Below are positions 63,080-64,000 of a stretch of 64,000 nucleotides of DNA, piece by piece. The notes beneath the pieces were generated by a model. It ran no database searches, was not told the origin of the DNA, and saw only the letters and a program-made list of their open reading frames with translations. Origin of the DNA: Isoetes taiwanensis (lineage: Eukaryota; Streptophyta; Lycopodiopsida; Isoetales; Isoetaceae); NCBI GenBank assembly GCA_021234155.1, contig JAJEKV010000032.1:14340283-14404282 (forward strand), in the 5' to 3' direction. The position numbers were made by a program, and so were the translations under genes. Positions within the stretch are counted from its first letter, which is position 1, and each line of letters opens with the position of its first letter.

Positions 63080-64000
63080 GCCCCCTTCATTCACTTATCG
63101 AGGGCAACAAGTGGAGGTGACACCCACCTACAAGTATCTGGGAGTGGAGTTTCCTTCTACACTATGCTGGGACACTTCCATAAGATTGCGCGTAGCAACA
63201 GGCTGGAAAGCACTTTATGCAATGCAGAACAATAACCACAGAGCAGAATTATATGATTGGGGACATCAGGCACATCTGTTCAGGGTATTGGTAGAGCCCG
63301 TTCTTTTGTACGGGGTTGAAGTTTGGGGCCCAGTGGTGTCCCTTGCTACTTGCGTGACTTAGAACAGGTGCAGAAGGCCTTCTTAGCACGGGCACTCGGA
63401 GTGAAATCCACGGTCCCATATCAAATTTTGTTGCAGGAGACAGGTTTCCTGCCACTTCAGCGAGCGGCCTTTGATAGACACATCGTCTATTAGAAGGTGG
63501 TAAATATGGATGATGATCGTCTACCACACTTGGCTTATGCAGTGGCAATGGGACCACAACGACTCAAGAATTGTTGGAAGGATAAAAGAGTGCAGTGGCT
63601 AACTAGATGGAATGTCCAGGAGTGCATGTGCATCCACGTAGAAACAGAGGCAGATCGCGACAGCCTGAGATGTTACCTTGATGCTTGTTTCTCCAGCAAG
63701 CTTTGGGATTCCAGGGCCCTGGAGCAAGTCAAAATAGCACATTACAAGCAGCACATAAATCCCACATTAGAACGAGGCCCACATTGCTACCTACGCTCAC
63801 ATCCGCCATGAAAAAAGCAGCATATCGCCTCCATTCAAGACGACGAGTGCCCCACCGCCTCCGGATTGAGACAGTCGATGGATTGGGGAGCCACGTCGAG
63901 AATAGGGTTTGTCGGTCTTTGCCGGGCGGAGCCGTTGAGGATGAGTGTCACACTTTCCAGAGCTGCCCTAAGATATGATCGGTCGGATACACTATGCTCG
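63080..64000 (+). pseudogene. LINE E, thumb and C-terminal domain right of the copia insertion (runs off window)
   Basis: Directly after the target duplication: FTYRGQQVEVTPTYKYLGVE, ATGWKALYAMQNNNHRAEL, VLVEPVLLYGVEVWGP, then with frameshifts near 63340, 63490 and 63800 the post-RT region (VQWLTRWNVQECMC, YKQHINPTLERGP) and MKKAAYRLHSRRRVPHRLRI. The knuckle CRSLPGGAVEDECHTFQSCP is near 63910. The order and motifs match the 3' domain of LINEs A-C at low identity. The 3' end lies beyond the window. Confidence 0.85.

Overview
This is eukaryotic nuclear DNA, almost certainly from a land plant. Evidence: a two-exon UDP-glycosyltransferase with a PSPG box, a P-class PPR remnant, an intron-rich acid lipase, short AT-rich GT-AG introns, a Ty1/copia element primed by initiator tRNA-Met, a CACTA element whose ends read CACTACAA, and Mutator- and hAT-type MITEs. 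FtsZ/ARC3-like exons and DUF7869-type fragments would fit a non-flowering vascular plant such as a fern, but that is inference. Nothing suggests an organelle or a prokaryote.

Layout. 1-12.9 kb: a head-to-tail cluster of three related non-LTR retrotransposons (A, B, C), separated by long (CT)n or (CA/CGCA)n microsatellites. A 4.2-kb piece of the cluster is duplicated in tandem (2635-6885 and 6886-11093). 12.9-14.8 kb: no recognisable gene. 14.8-19.4 kb: a 2.8-kb imperfect inverted repeat centred on a (TA)n palindrome near 16144, then two more direct units, all carrying tRNA-like promoter modules and TTCTAGAA-rich arrays. 20.1-22.1 kb: a nine-exon lipase gene with one single-base frameshift, followed by a perfect Mutator-type MITE. 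23.2-24.8 kb: decayed PPR gene (minus). 25.4-26 kb: tandem repeats and a tRNA-derived SINE. 26.6-29.3 kb: pogo-like transposase with an unusual long C-terminal extension and a terminal intron. 29.7-30.2 kb: small convergent gene. 33.1-33.5 kb: three exons of an FtsZ/ARC3-like gene. 37.8-38.7 kb: broken gene pieces (minus). 39.1-44.9 kb: CACTA element with 3-bp target duplications, palindromic subterminal repeats and a 1.1-kb internal tandem repeat, but no transposase seen. 45.9-46.2 kb: a cloverleaf-like palindrome beside a TIR element. 46.9-47.1 kb: hAT-type MITE. 47.3-48.9 kb: glycosyltransferase with duplicated TATA box and duplicated intron acceptor. 50 kb: fragment of a second glycosyltransferase. 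53-64 kb: a LINE in two opposite-strand pieces, with its plus-strand piece split by a 6.9-kb copia retrotransposon that itself carries a 1.4-kb insertion.

How it works together. Only the lipase, the glycosyltransferase and perhaps the FtsZ-like exons look like host genes. Most of the rest is transposable elements at different ages, and the nesting gives an order: LINE D/E, then copia, then the insertion within copia. Several otherwise intact frames (lipase, glycosyltransferase, pogo, copia, LINE A) are broken by one-base indels, often in homopolymers, and the two copies of the LINE duplication differ in the same way. Some apparent pseudogenes may therefore be base-calling errors rather than decay.
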